The position numbers and the translations under genes are program-made. Below, piece after piece: positions 34,881 to 45,237 of a stretch of 64,000 bases of DNA (within the stretch, counting starts at the first letter, position 1; every line of letters starts with the position of its first letter). Below the pieces are notes generated by a model, which worked only from the letters and a program-made list of their open reading frames with translations, did no database searches and had not been told where the DNA came from. Source of the stretch: Labia minor (Eukaryota; Arthropoda; Insecta; Dermaptera; Spongiphoridae); NCBI GenBank assembly GCA_963082975.1, contig OY720345.1, forward strand, positions 8,582,491-8,646,490. Direction: 5' to 3'.

Positions 34881-36339
34881 AAGATTTACTTATTTTATTA
34901 ATTAAAACCAAGATTTTATTAGTAAACTTTCAAAAAAAAACAACAATATTTCAATATTTTTCATTGAAAAATTATATATGTATATATTTATATATAATTA
35001 TAAATTTTTAATCAAATTCCTTGAAAAGATTTAAAATCAAAATTATAAGATATAATTTTCTTTAAATATATTTATTAAATATTTTTTTAAATTAAAATCA
35101 TCTTTAAAATTTTAGAATTATTTTTAAATTTTCTTTAAAAAATTTGAAATAATTATTAAATCTTTCAATATTTATTTTTAAAATTAATATAAAAAATAAA
35201 TTTAAAATATTTTATTTATTATTTCTAATCTCATTTCCGTGTGGAAATCAATTTCTTCGTGTTGAATCCATGAATATAACACTGCAACATCAATCAATCA
35301 ATCAGTTGGTAAATTACCATTCAATTTTAATCAAGTTAATATTATCACTTACCAACATCCTTTTTAATCATAATTTTGTTCCAAGATTCTCGTATTATTA
35401 TTTTATTGGAGTTTCTATTTAAAAAAAGGAAAACAATTTTCGGATAAATTAAATGAAAAATTTCTCAAATCAGTTTTATTTAATCTCAATTTATTCCAGT
35501 GGCTTTATCACAGACTTTGTTCGATGAAAATGCTTCGAATAATTAAAATATTTTATTTTTTAATTTGAAAATAAAACATTTTAAATCTATTATAGATATT
35601 TAAATCGATTTATTTATCTTAACATTTGAAATATCATTGCAATTTGCAAAATTTAAATTTTATGAATATATTAAAGAACAACATTGCTTTCAATGTTTCA
35701 ATATTAAAATTATATTTAATTTGTAATAAATATAATAAAATTAATATCATATAAAAATAAAGTGGTGAAAAATAGTATAAATAAACCTTTATCATTGATT
35801 AACACACACAAGTGATTAGAATAACATTATCAAAAAAAATACACAATATTACTTTAAAGGGCATTTATATACCTATTCATACTTAATAACATCAATAAAA
35901 AAAAACAATTCTCATAACATTTCTTAAAATAAATAAATAAAAGCAATTTAATAAATTAAAATAGAAATATCCAAATGAAAAATGAATATTATTTTGTCAA
36001 TTTATTATTATTATAATATAACACTTTTGAAAAGTAAATTAAGGGTATTTCTATTATATGTCAATTACACAGAAGAATATTTTCATGAAATTAATAATAT
36101 AAACGTAATTTATTTCCACTGTGGCATCCCATAATCTTTTTAATATTTAAGAAAGAATGAGATTTTTAGTTTTGTGGTGTTTTGTAGGAAATTTTTTTAA
36201 TGACTATTAATTGATAATAACTTGTAAGTATTTCTATTAAAATCCATTCAAACACTTATGAATTTATTTATTCATTCATAAAATGGAGTGGCTCTAGGAT
36301 AATTCTAGAATTTTAGTATTATATTTTATATAATGTAAT
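34881..36339. other. AT-rich, no gene seen
   Basis: A/T low complexity with occasional ATCAATCAATCA repeats (35290-35305). Confidence 0.5.
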
Positions 36340-37452
36340 ATTACTGAAAAAATAAAATAATATTTTTTTTAAAACTATACACCTCTTCAATCATTATAAT
36401 GTTATTTATTTTATTTTTATATATATTACATTTTTCTTTTTCTTAAATGACATAACTAATCTTATTTAATTTCTTTTTTATCCAGTCGAGTGAGATGGAA
36501 TATCAATACAAGTCTTCGAGTTGGTCTTCAAGTTTAATCTGCGAGTTATATCAACCTTTTATTAACTTCGAGGTCAGTATTTATTATTAATTTGATTTTT
36601 ATTCAATTTAAAATTATCTATTTTAAAATTTTATAATCTAATATGTTATTTTTTTCTTCTATTTCATGATTCAATCTTCGTTCCTTCTACTGGATGTTGA
36701 TTCAAATTCTTGATTATCTTCTCCACCTATGATGATGATGAAATGATCTTCATACAGCTCACCAAATGTAAGTAATCATCGTTATTTATTTATTTAGCAT
36801 GGCATAAATTCAAATAGGAATAAATTTTATTAATTTCAAATTGTAAATAAAATATTTCAAGTAAAATTTAACATACATAACAGTAATTATATTTGATTTA
36901 GGATTGATTGATTTTCTTTATTTTAATAATATTAATTAGAAAATTATAGGGTAATATATTCTAGAACTTAGTGAGATTAGGGGATTTCAGATTACATCTC
37001 TCAAGAATGAGGATCATTGATAAAGGAAGCAGAAGAGAGAAAGGTCATTAGAATTGCGTTACACTGGGGGGGGGGGGGGTAATCATTTGTGTATTCTTAT
37101 ATTTTGTTGTTAGAGATTTTCAGGAGGTTGCTTCCTACTTCCATCGAAGGATGCTGGTTCTCATCCTACTAATCCATAGATTAGGTTAGAATTATTAAAT
37201 AGAAAAGTGTGGGTGGATAAAGCAAGTGCCATGCCAATATTATAAGAGAAGGGTTGGATTAATTGCATGCCATGTCTGAATTGTGCCTTTTTGTATTGCT
37301 GAGAATGTATTTGAGGTGGATCGAATGAACGAGCATTCGGGAAGGTAATTCAGCACAGTTCCGAAATGGGAATAGCCTGAACAGGAACAAATTGTTGGAT
37401 ACCTTTTGAGCGTAGGATAGATTCGATTAGCATGGGCGATCCACTCCTAATA
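36340..37452 (+). repeat. Dispersed ~1.1-kb repeat, copy 2
   Basis: Co-linear with 20545-21680. Conserved features include TATCCAG|TCGAG (acceptor-like), ACTTCGAG|GTCAGTATT (donor-like), CACCAAAT|GTAAGTAATC (donor), a G run near 37066-37079, GTGTGGGTGGATAA and GAAATGGGAATAGCCTGAAC. Here the 90-nt exon-like part is open in one frame (EMEYQYKSSS, LICELYQPFINFE). The equivalent in copy 1 is 12 nt shorter and carries a stop. Confidence 0.6.
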
Positions 37453-37593
37453 GTGGAGACCATGCAACTTCTTAGGTAGGCAGGTTTTATTTCAGGTTGC
37501 CCCGAATGTGGCGGTTTCATTTCGAAATCCAAAAAATCAAAGGCATTCTCAGCTGATTCAAAAAGGCGTACAGACCAAACGCCTTATTTTTTA
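37347..37593 (-). other. Unassigned minus-strand open frame
   Basis: About 80 open codons, reading ESAENAFDFLDFEMKPPHSG near the start and GIQQFVPVQAIPISELC at the end. The last 30 codons overlap copy 2 of the 1.1-kb repeat, where the other copy reads EQQFVPVQTIPISKLS with the same terminal TGA. Differences between copies do not favour third codon positions, so coding selection is not shown. The composition is more balanced than its surroundings. No family recognised. Confidence 0.3.
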
Positions 37594-38057
37594 TTATTTT
37601 TTTTAAGGCGAACTTTCTTTTTCATTACTTTTTCCAAATTCCGTAAGGAGAGGCTTGGAAGGGCTAATTTATGGGGATAGGAGGAGGCCCTATTAAATAT
37701 TCAATTGTTTTTTATTTTATTTTGAATTAAAAAAAAATAATTGAATATCGTGATTATTTTCTTTAATTTTTTATTTTCTTTATTCAGTATATAATTTAAT
37801 CATTTTTACATTTTAAAGATTTTATTATTTAGGTAGAATCATTTATTAATTAGAATTAAAATTGTAAAATTATTGAATTTAAAATGAAAATTCAAACACA
37901 TAATACTTATATTATATATATATATAAATATTGTATTGTAATTTTATGTATATACCTACTTATAAGTAACCAATATAACCATGGTAACCATGAATAGACT
38001 TTTACCAAAATATTACTAATTAAATTAATTTTGGATAAATTAATTTTGGATTTAACT
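37594..38057. other. No gene seen
   Basis: AT-rich with a mixed patch at 37640-37700 (GTAAGGAGAGGCTTGGAAGG). Nothing assigned. Confidence 0.45.
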
Positions 38058-38166
38058 ACACTAAATCCTTCTCTGGGATGCCCACAACAATTCCTGAAAG
38101 TTTCATCGCAATCGGAAGGGTAGTTTTTGAGTTTAGGCGAGAGACACCCAGACAGACATTGCCTTT

Positions 38167-38197
<31 letters not shown>

Positions 38198-38200
38198 TAT
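38058..38200 (+). mobile_element. RTE-type 3' end fragment
   Basis: Contains TGAAAGTTTCATCGCAATCG, GGGTAGTTTTTGAG and GAGAGACACCCAGACAGAC, ending in (TA)n and (GATA)n at 38168-38196. This order (AAGTTTCAT-G-AATCGG, GTAGTTTTTGAG, acagac, GATA tail) is characteristic of the 3' ends of RTE-related elements and their SINE partners in insects. The 5' limit is uncertain. Confidence 0.5.
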
Positions 38201-38512
38201 AAAATCCCAAATTATTAAATAAATCAAAATAATTTAAATTCGATTAAAATGTATTAATTTATTATTTCTCATAAAAAAAAAAATAAAAATAAAAATTTTA
38301 AAATTCGCAATTAATACATTTATAGATTATGTAATTAAAAAAAAATATGTGATGTGTGATTGGGTTTTTTCACAAAATATTAATAAATAAATGAAACAAA
38401 AAGGTTAAAAAACGGTTTATTTTAAAATTCAAAATTTAATTTTTAGATTTTTAGATATGAATTAAATAAGAAAAAAATGGATTTAATTCATATTTTTTTT
38501 TCTATTACTTAC

Positions 38513-38769
38513 TTTGGAAAGTGCAACGGCAGAGAATTTATCCCATGCGAGTTGGGCATCCTCGCCATGGCGGCCTTCTCTCTGGCCACGAAGAATTCTT
38601 GCTGCCGTTGCTGTGGCCACTCCGAGACCATCTCCTACAAGAACGATTACATTTCTTGCAACAAGAGGTGTTCGTGATGGACCATTTCCTGTAGCACCCC
38701 CACCTGCCACATACTGCTGAAGACGTCGTCGTAGGGCTGATCGAGCTGCCTCATACCAATATTCTTTAT
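38513..38769 (-). CDS. Alkaline phosphatase, one internal exon
   Basis: A 257-bp minus-strand exon. The acceptor is TTGTTGTTACAG before 38769 and the donor AAA|GTAAGT lies after 38513; it enters with two bases of a split codon and ends in phase 0. It encodes KEYWYEAARSALRRRL, then ARNVIVLVGDGLGVATATAA, RILRGQ, and LAWDKFSAVALSK. This is the N-terminal segment of animal alkaline phosphatases (family pattern KN-I-F-GDGMG-T-TAARI-kGQ...E-DkFp-valsK); the Asp of GDGLG is the conserved zinc/magnesium ligand. The enzyme hydrolyses phosphomonoesters, usually GPI-anchored outside the cell. A GGGATGNGPSRT insert before the ARNVI strand looks lineage-specific. The nucleophile-Ser exon should lie further left, but I did not find it; long transposon-filled introns are likely. 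The DNA here is GC-rich, unlike its surroundings. Confidence 0.9.
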
Positions 38770-38895
38770 CTGTAACAACAACAAAAATAAAAAATCAAAA
38801 AAAATCTAATAATAATAATCCACATATTAGCTCTATCAATATTTCCTAATTTTTTAATGTACACATATCATATAATATAATATCCTGGTAGGGGG

Positions 38896-40611
38896 TTGAG
38901 GGGAGGGTTAGCAACCCACCCTCGTGAAAATAAGAAAACCGCTCATAGAACCAATAGGAAGAATAAGCCGGACAGATCAACCAATATAACGACCACTGCA
39001 AAGTCAAGGAAAACACGATTATGGAAACGGAACATTCTTAATCTTGCCACCTGGAATATCGGAACCTGGAGCGGTAAAGATCAAGAAATCATTTTGGAGA
39101 TAAATCAAAGAAAGATACATATATGCGCGCTATCAGAAACCAAGAAAAAAGGAAGCGGTACAACTAGAATAGAAGATTACATACTGGTATATTCAGGGAA
39201 ACCAAAAAACGAAAGAGCTGTTGCAGGAGTCGGCTTGGTAATTCATGACAAATATGCAAATAACATCGACAAAATAACCTACTTCAACGAAAGAATTTTA
39301 CAAGTCACCCTAAAGTTCCCCGACACTATTTGGTGTATACTAAGCGTCTATGCACCAGACATTTCCAAGGCAAAAGCCCTGAGAGAAGAGTTTTACGTAG
39401 ACCTTCAAAATATATTAGACATGTCCCAAAAAGATGCAAAAGTAATTATTATGGGCGATTTGAACGCGAGAACTGGATCGTCTGTAATCCCCGGGGTTAA
39501 GCAGAGATTTAATGAAGACCATACAAACGAGAACGGATACCTTTTAAACAGTCTGTCCACAACTATCACGCTTCGATTAAATAATACATTTTTCAAACAT
39601 AAGGAACAACACAATATTACTTGGAGTAATAGCCGAGGTCAAAAATCCATAATAGATTACATAATAACAAATCGCAATATACATCCTTCTCAAATAATAG
39701 ACGTACGTTCATCTAGAACGGCAGATATAGGCACGGATCATAGCCTGGTAATAGCTAAACTTAGATTAAAAGCCCAATTATCAAAAAAACCAAAACCTCA
39801 GATTATGTCAAAATTCAATCTAGAAGCCTTTATAGACGAATCAACTAAGTATCTCTATGCAAGAAGACTATCGTCAAAATTCGAAGAGTTCCCTGTATGC
39901 TCAGACATGTCGTTGGATGAGCAATGGGACTGAATAAAGTCTTGTATGCTAAAAGCAGCGGAGGAAGCGCTAAGAAAACGGGAAATCAACATCAACGCTT
40001 CAAAGAAAACTGTTCCTTGGTTCACCCCTGAAATTAAGGAACTAGCACAAACAAAAAGAAAGGCTTATCTGGTTTTCATTTCTAATCGATCTCAGAACAC
40101 CAGAGAATACTATGTAAAAATAAGAAATGAAGCAAACAAGAAAATTAGAAAAATCAAAGAGGATTTTTGGCGTAAATTCACTTCCGATATGGAAAAGGAT
40201 CTCTATGGAGCCCAAAGAAAAATCTGGAAATTGCTAAAAAGAACTAAAAACAATGTCAACGAACTGTTGAATGACTCCAAGATCTTTGTTCAGGAATGGC
40301 AAACCTATTTTGAGAACCTATATAGTAGTTCTGAGATCCCGGTGCAAATCCAGGTCGCCCCAGGGGCTAATATCCATATAAATGAAGAAGAGATTACTTT
40401 GGAGGTGAAAAAATTAAAGAACAGAAAATCCCCAGGCCCGGATAATGTATCCAACGAGATGATAAAATACGGCGGCAATGAGTTGATTAAACAACTCACT
40501 CATTTATTCAAAAATGTCTTTGAAAAACTAGAAATACCCTCTGCTTGGAAAGTGAGCACCATAATACCCGTCTTCAAAAAAGGTAATAAAAAAAGACCCA
40601 GAGAATTATAG
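38896..40611 (+). pseudogene. LINE ORF: endonuclease and start of reverse transcriptase
   Basis: The first 345 codons hold the complete endonuclease, which nicks target DNA. Visible catalytic motifs are TWN (Asn54), SET (Glu81), VYAP (Tyr152), MGDLNA (Asp188, Asn190), ITW (Trp243), IIDYI (Asp254) and GTDHSLV (Asp281, His282). All key residues are present, so the domain decayed little. A lone TGA interrupts at 39931; the same frame then continues 221 codons through a lysine-rich linker to the RT N-terminus (NRKSPGPDNVSNEMIKYGG; WKVSTIIPVFKKGN). An extra A in a run of seven ends the frame at 40611. ATG 38896 is the first in-frame start, but the frame is open further upstream. Confidence 0.88.
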
Positions 40612-41528
40612 AGGGATAAATCTAATGAACTCTACATTGAAGTTACTTTCCAAGCTCGTTCTGAACAAACTGCTTACCCACATCTCACCCAGAGAAGAGC
40701 AACAGGGATTCCGCAGGAATAGATCAACAACCGATTCAATATTTATCGTTAGACAAATAGCCGAGAAGGCTATTGAATTTAACAAACCTGCCTTCCTTTG
40801 TTTTGTGGACCTTACCAAAGCTTTTGACAGAGTTCGTCTGAAAGACGTCGCCGACTGTTTGCTTAGTAGAAATGTGCCAATCCAACTATATAGTTAAATT
40901 AATAGTCGAATCAATTCTCATTGCGTCGCAAAAATAAAATCCAAGCAGGGAGATTCTGATCCTATTGCACTATCGCGTGGAGTTAGGCAGGGGGATTCCC
41001 TAAGCCCTATGCTATTCAATGTGATTATGGACAGGATAATAGACAGCATTCCAACTCGGCTGGGCTATAAAATGGGCGGAACTTTCATCCCGCTGGTATG
41101 TTACACAGATGACGCGGTTCTGGTAGCAGAGAACGAAGCAAATCTCCAAGATCTTTTAGACGCTTTCAATGATACTGCTGAGTCCCTCAATATGCAGATT
41201 TCAACAGTGAAAACAAAATGCCTAGTGGTAAACAGGAAAAATCTGCCCTGCAATATCAGCCTTCACGGGTCTTCAATTGAGCAAGTCTCTGGATTCAATT
41301 ACCTCGGAGTTGAAATTTCTAACAATAGGGACTTGAATCTGGAAGTTAAGCTACAGATTTTAAAAGGGAACCGCATAGCCGGATGTCTCAATAATGTCGT
41401 CTGGAAGAATAAACATATTTCCGTGGATAGCAAAACCAAGATCTATAAGACGTGTGTAAGGCCAGTTTTTACATACGGAATCGAAGCAAGGATGGACACA
41501 ACTACAACACAACAACTACTCCAGACGG
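40612..41528 (+). pseudogene. LINE reverse transcriptase, palm and thumb
   Basis: Continuation in the +1 frame. RT motifs in order: EEQQGFRRNRSTTDSIF (motif 2 region), CFVDLTKAFDRV (motif A, first catalytic Asp), RGVRQGDSLSPMLFN (motif B), CYTDDAVLVA (motif C), NMQISTVKTKCLVV (motif D) and GFNYLGVEI (motif E). Motif C has Thr instead of the common Ala (YTDD for YADD/FADD); both Asp are kept. A TAA at 40895 splits A from B. The last residues VRPVFTYGIEARMDTTTTQQ belong to the thumb; the sequence then breaks at a SINE head, so the C-terminal domain is lost. Confidence 0.88.
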
Positions 41529-41573
41529 CCGCCATGTGAATGTGAGGCAGGTTCGCTACCCACACACCCAATG
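41528..41573 (-). mobile_element. SINE head fragment, inverted, joined to LINE
   Basis: The first 46 bp of the tRNA-derived SINE family (A-box region, GGCTCCATTGGGTGTGTGGG on minus) in reverse orientation, stopping at CATG, where the LINE resumes. Body and tail are missing, the opposite of normal 5' truncation. The junction shares CCATG with the LINE, suggesting a microhomology-mediated deletion that joined two elements. Confidence 0.75.
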
Positions 41574-42488
41574 GAGCCTTATCATATAATATTAATTTAA
41601 ATTAATTAAAAATTTAATTATTATTTTAAAAATACTATATCCAAAATATAATAAAACACTATTGATATGTGTATATTATATATATATATTGAAATTTCAT
41701 TGAATAAATTAACTAAAAGTAAATTTCTGAACTTTTAAACTATCATTATTCTATTGGGAAGGGTAATTAATCAGATACTTATCTGAATAATAATTCCAAA
41801 AAGTTCAAATTTGATTTCATCTTATGATAAGCAAATTAATATTTCGGTATTTGATGAAAACTTAAAATTTACTTATCAAATTAAAATTATTTTATAATTT
41901 TAATTAATGATCTACTGGTTTAAATTAGATAGGTAAATTAAAATGAAAATATTTTTATAGAATTTTTATGAAATTTTGTAATTTAAAAAATAAAACAATT
42001 TGGATAAAATATTTCGAAATTAAAAATTAAAGATTTTTGAAAAAAAAAATTAATAAAATTTTTTGGAATTTATCAATTTTAATATTTTATTTAAACTTAT
42101 CTTTTTGAAGAATTTAAGTTAAAAAAAAACTATTAAAAATATTACAATTTAATTATTTTTCTTTTGAATATAAAGTTTTAATCTTTTGTAGTTTATTTTA
42201 TATAAATTATAGATATAATTCGTATTATGGCCAGGAACTATAATCTACTGACTACGTTTTATGTGTTGTGTGTAGCCATAGTATAAAAAATATTAGATTA
42301 ATAAAAAATACGCAAATCTGTTCGTATTTTGCATTATTTTAAATTTATCCTTCCCTTATAAGAGTAGAGCAATATTATTATTAGATATTTCTTTTTATAA
42401 ATTTTATCAATTATTATTATTATTATTAAAACTCATTCATTATTTATTAAAATTATTTATATTCTTCATTATAGGATTATTAATTATA
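41574..42488. other. AT-rich, no gene seen
   Basis: A/T low complexity. Confidence 0.5.
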
Positions 42489-42496
42489 ATCTAGAT

Positions 42497-43758
42497 CAGA
42501 GGTGGGGAACCTTTTTACCATTAGAGGCCACATTTAAATTAGGCAGCAATAAGAGAGGCCGCATAAGCTGATTGACCTAAGAAAGTGATTTTTATGAAAT
42601 TATTATAGTTTTTCTATAGATTTAACAATTTATTGCATTATATAGAAAAAACAAAATATATAATACTATCAAATTTTAAATATAATATACATATAAAATA
42701 ATATAAAAATATTATAAAAAAAATACAATAAAAATTTTATTATTCACTAAGTTAGTGACTTATTTGGCTTTGTTTTTTGTTTGACAGTAATTGTATATTT
42801 GGATCAAGCTTCGTAACACACAGCTATAATTGATCCTCTAAATTTGTTTTTAATTTTGACATGAGAGCAAATGTCTCGCAACAGTAGGTACTTCCTAAAC
42901 AGGAAAGAGTAAACGGCGAGCATGTTTTCGAAGGCATGGATATTCAAAAGCATTTTTCCAGATTTCTATGGGATCCTTTTTAGTGTTATAAAGGGATTTG
43001 ATGATACTATCTTCCCCTAAATCAATTAACTCCATTTGAAGTTCTGCAGGAGCCTCGGATATATCTATTAAATGTGGTTCAAATGCCAGCATGTGACTGC
43101 TCTATATGACAGATTTTGTAAATAGTATTTTGTAATTTTAATTTATTTTCAAATAAATATTTTCTATGTACACAACTATGTTTCTTTTAGATATGTAAAT
43201 TAGATAAACATTGAGTAATTTTCGGTAAAGTAAAAAATTATTTATTTAAATATAAAACCAATATTTCGGCAATACTCTGAAAAAAAGCATAATTGATTTC
43301 TGGAATTCTGAAATCTCCGATAAATAATTTTTTCACTTGCCTGAAAATTTTACAATTTTTTTTTTTTTTTTTTTTTAATTCTTAATAATCCTTCTAAATA
43401 AAAAATGAAAAAACACAGACACATAAACCGGCTTTTTTTCGTTTAGTTCATTCTTATTGCAACTTGGGGGCGCTAAAAGCTGTTTAAAAAATTAACATTT
43501 AGTGTCCAAGTCTAAAACGGATGGTCTATGGGCCAGAGAGCCTCGTTTATGCGTGTTAAAGTCGGTTTCAGACTAGTATTCTGATGTCATGTTACAATAT
43601 GACTATTTTTGGACAGATTTTTCGCGCAACTGTCATGGCGTTGATGTACAATAGTTGTTTGAAACGAACTCTACCATTTTGTACTAGGTGGCAAAGGGCC
43701 GCACGAGAACCTCGCGGAGGCCACATGCGGCCTCGAGGCCGCAGGTTCCCCACCTCTG
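42497..43758 (-). mobile_element. hAT transposon with transposase remnant
   Basis: Perfect 15-bp ends, CAGAGGTGGGGAACC and its inverse. The target duplication ATCTAGAT is at 42489-42496 and 43759-43766. On minus, 42895-43092 encodes HLIDISEAPAELQMELIDLG and FEYPCLRKHARRL, and further down, in a shifted frame, DICSHVKIKNK. This is the C-terminal dimerisation region of vertebrate/insect hAT transposases (LQ-ELIDL, yP-LkkhA, FgstY-CE-tFS-MK). Catalytic DDE parts are missing and the 1.26-kb length is well below the roughly 2.5-4 kb of full elements. GC-rich subterminal GAGGCC repeats lie near both ends. Confidence 0.9.
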
Positions 43759-43766
43759 ATCTAGAT

Positions 43767-44014
43767 CATCAAATTTGGGGGCCCATAAAGTGAAAATAGG
43801 GGTCCACGACAGTGGATCTCAACATACACTGACAGGTATTGCCTATTTACTTACATTATATTATCTTATAATTCAATATGGCTCTTAAAAAAAAAAAAAG
43901 AAAAATCGAAATTTAGAAATTTACAAAATATCAATGTCAGGTAAGTAGGGAGTCTACCCGAAACCGAAAAACATGGCAAGGGGTCTACGACACAAAAAAG
44001 ATTGGGAACCTATG
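43767..44014. mobile_element. hAT element of the 18804 family, between two others
   Basis: Bounded by ATCTAGAT at both sides (43759-43766 and 44015-44022). The right end GGGAACCTATG and the block CCGAAACCGAAAAACATGGC match 18804-19060. The left end CATCAAATTTGGGGG shows a deletion just inside the terminus. Ends read CAT/ATG instead of CAG/CTG. Confidence 0.7.
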
Positions 44015-44022
44015 ATCTAGAT

Positions 44023-44420
44023 CAGGGATTCTCAACCTGGGCGATATCGCTCCCGGGGGGGGGGGGGGGCGATCGACATCTTAAAGGGGGCGATTATTTG
44101 ACTATACAGACTATACTTGACTACGATTTTGGGGGGCGTAATCATTTTCAACTCTTAAAAAAAAAGAAAAATGTAAGATGATTTTGTGAACAGGCTTTTT
44201 AAACATTTCCTCTTTTTTCAATTTTTTTCATTATGGTTCTAAAAAAATTTTGCGTTTATGGTTCTAAAAAAGATTTTGCAATCAGGTTCTGAAACTCGAT
44301 TTTTCAATATGGCCTAGTGTACCTACCTTATATTAGGGATTATCATGCAATTTTTAATTCTTAATTAAGAAGCGCGTCTTACAAAGGGGGCTTTTGGTCC
44401 AAAAAGGTTGACAAACACTG
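44023..44420. mobile_element. hAT MITE with perfect target duplication
   Basis: Ends CAGGGATTCTCAACCTGG and, inverted, CAGTGTTTGTCAACCTTTTT. The duplication ATCTAGAT is at 44015-44022 and 44421-44428, with a further ATCTAGAT at 44430-44437. It holds a run of 15 G (44056-44070). No ORF. Confidence 0.85.
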
Positions 44421-44428
44421 ATCTAGAT

Positions 44429-44654
44429 AATCTAGATATAGATAAGGTGATGGATAAATGTAAACGCCATGGGGGTTGATTGTCCAAAAGCAGCGCTCCC
44501 ATGGCTTTTACAATTTTTCATCACAATACATAGATAAATTTTACTAGTAGAATAATAATGATTTATATTGATTCATTTCATTAAAGAGAAGGTCAAAAAC
44601 TTTTTGAATTAACATTTTTTTTTTTTTTTTGTTTTTTTTTTTATAATATTTTAG
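44429..44654. other. No gene seen
   Basis: AT-rich apart from a short balanced patch at 44455-44510. Confidence 0.45.
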
Positions 44655-45192
44655 TACCGGGACCCCGAGCCTCGGCTCGGTACTTAAGTTTAAAAAAATG
44701 ATTCATTATTATTGGGTTTGGCTGGTAATATTAATACCTGAGATACCGAGCTGTCGCTCGAAAAAATGTTTAGACATTATTATAGACATTTTCATTCTGT
44801 AAATTAAATAATTTTATTTCATTTAAATAAATATCTATTTTTAAATAATTTTTCTCTCTACATTATTTATCTAATTCTGACAATATATTAAGATCACACC
44901 GGGACCCCGAGCCTCGGCTAGGTAATTAAGTTAAAAAAAAATAATTCATTATTATATTGGGTTTGGCTGGTAATATTAATACTTGGGACACCGAGCTGAT
45001 ATACAATTCTTTAATTATTTATTACAATTATTAAATGTTGCATCATTGCATGGAACTTGGGGTCCTCAATAATACATAAATATGTATACCGGGACCCCGA
45101 GCCTCGGCTCGGTACTTAAGTTAAAAAAAATGATTCATTATTATTTGATTTGGCTGGTAAAATTAATACCTGGGACACCGAGCTCGCTCTAC
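44655..45192 (+). repeat. Three tandem palindromic ~105-bp modules
   Basis: Modules start at 44655, 44898 and 45087. Each opens CCGGGACCCCGAGCCTCGG, contains the hairpin GAGCC-TC-GGCTC (imperfect in the second), then TTAAGTT, GATTCATTATTAT, TTTGGCTGGTAA and a closing ACACCGAGCT. Modules 2 and 3 also share the spacer GATATACAATTCTTTAATTA. No coding frame. They appear to be the head of a larger repeat that continues into 45238-46992. Confidence 0.75.
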
Positions 45193-45237
45193 CCTTTAAA
45201 AAATATTGATATACAATTCTTTAATTATTTATTACAA

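Larger units (their letters stand above)
38881..41528 (+). mobile_element. RTE-type LINE, degenerate, 3' truncated
   Basis: A non-LTR retrotransposon carrying an apurinic-type endonuclease followed by a reverse transcriptase in one ancestral ORF. It is damaged by an in-frame TGA (39931-39933), a one-base A-run frameshift (about 40586-40592) and an in-frame TAA (40895-40897), and ends abruptly at 41528 where an inverted SINE head begins. The part after the thumb region and the 3' UTR are missing. It starts GGTAGGGGGTTGAGGGGAGG. The GC level is clearly higher than the surroundings. It lies about 110 bp from the alkaline phosphatase exon, in its intron and on the opposite strand. Confidence 0.9.

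Noticed and set aside
38477-38720. Plus-strand frames opposite the alkaline phosphatase exon
   Set aside because: They are shadows of the minus-strand exon, which has matching splice sites and family residues.
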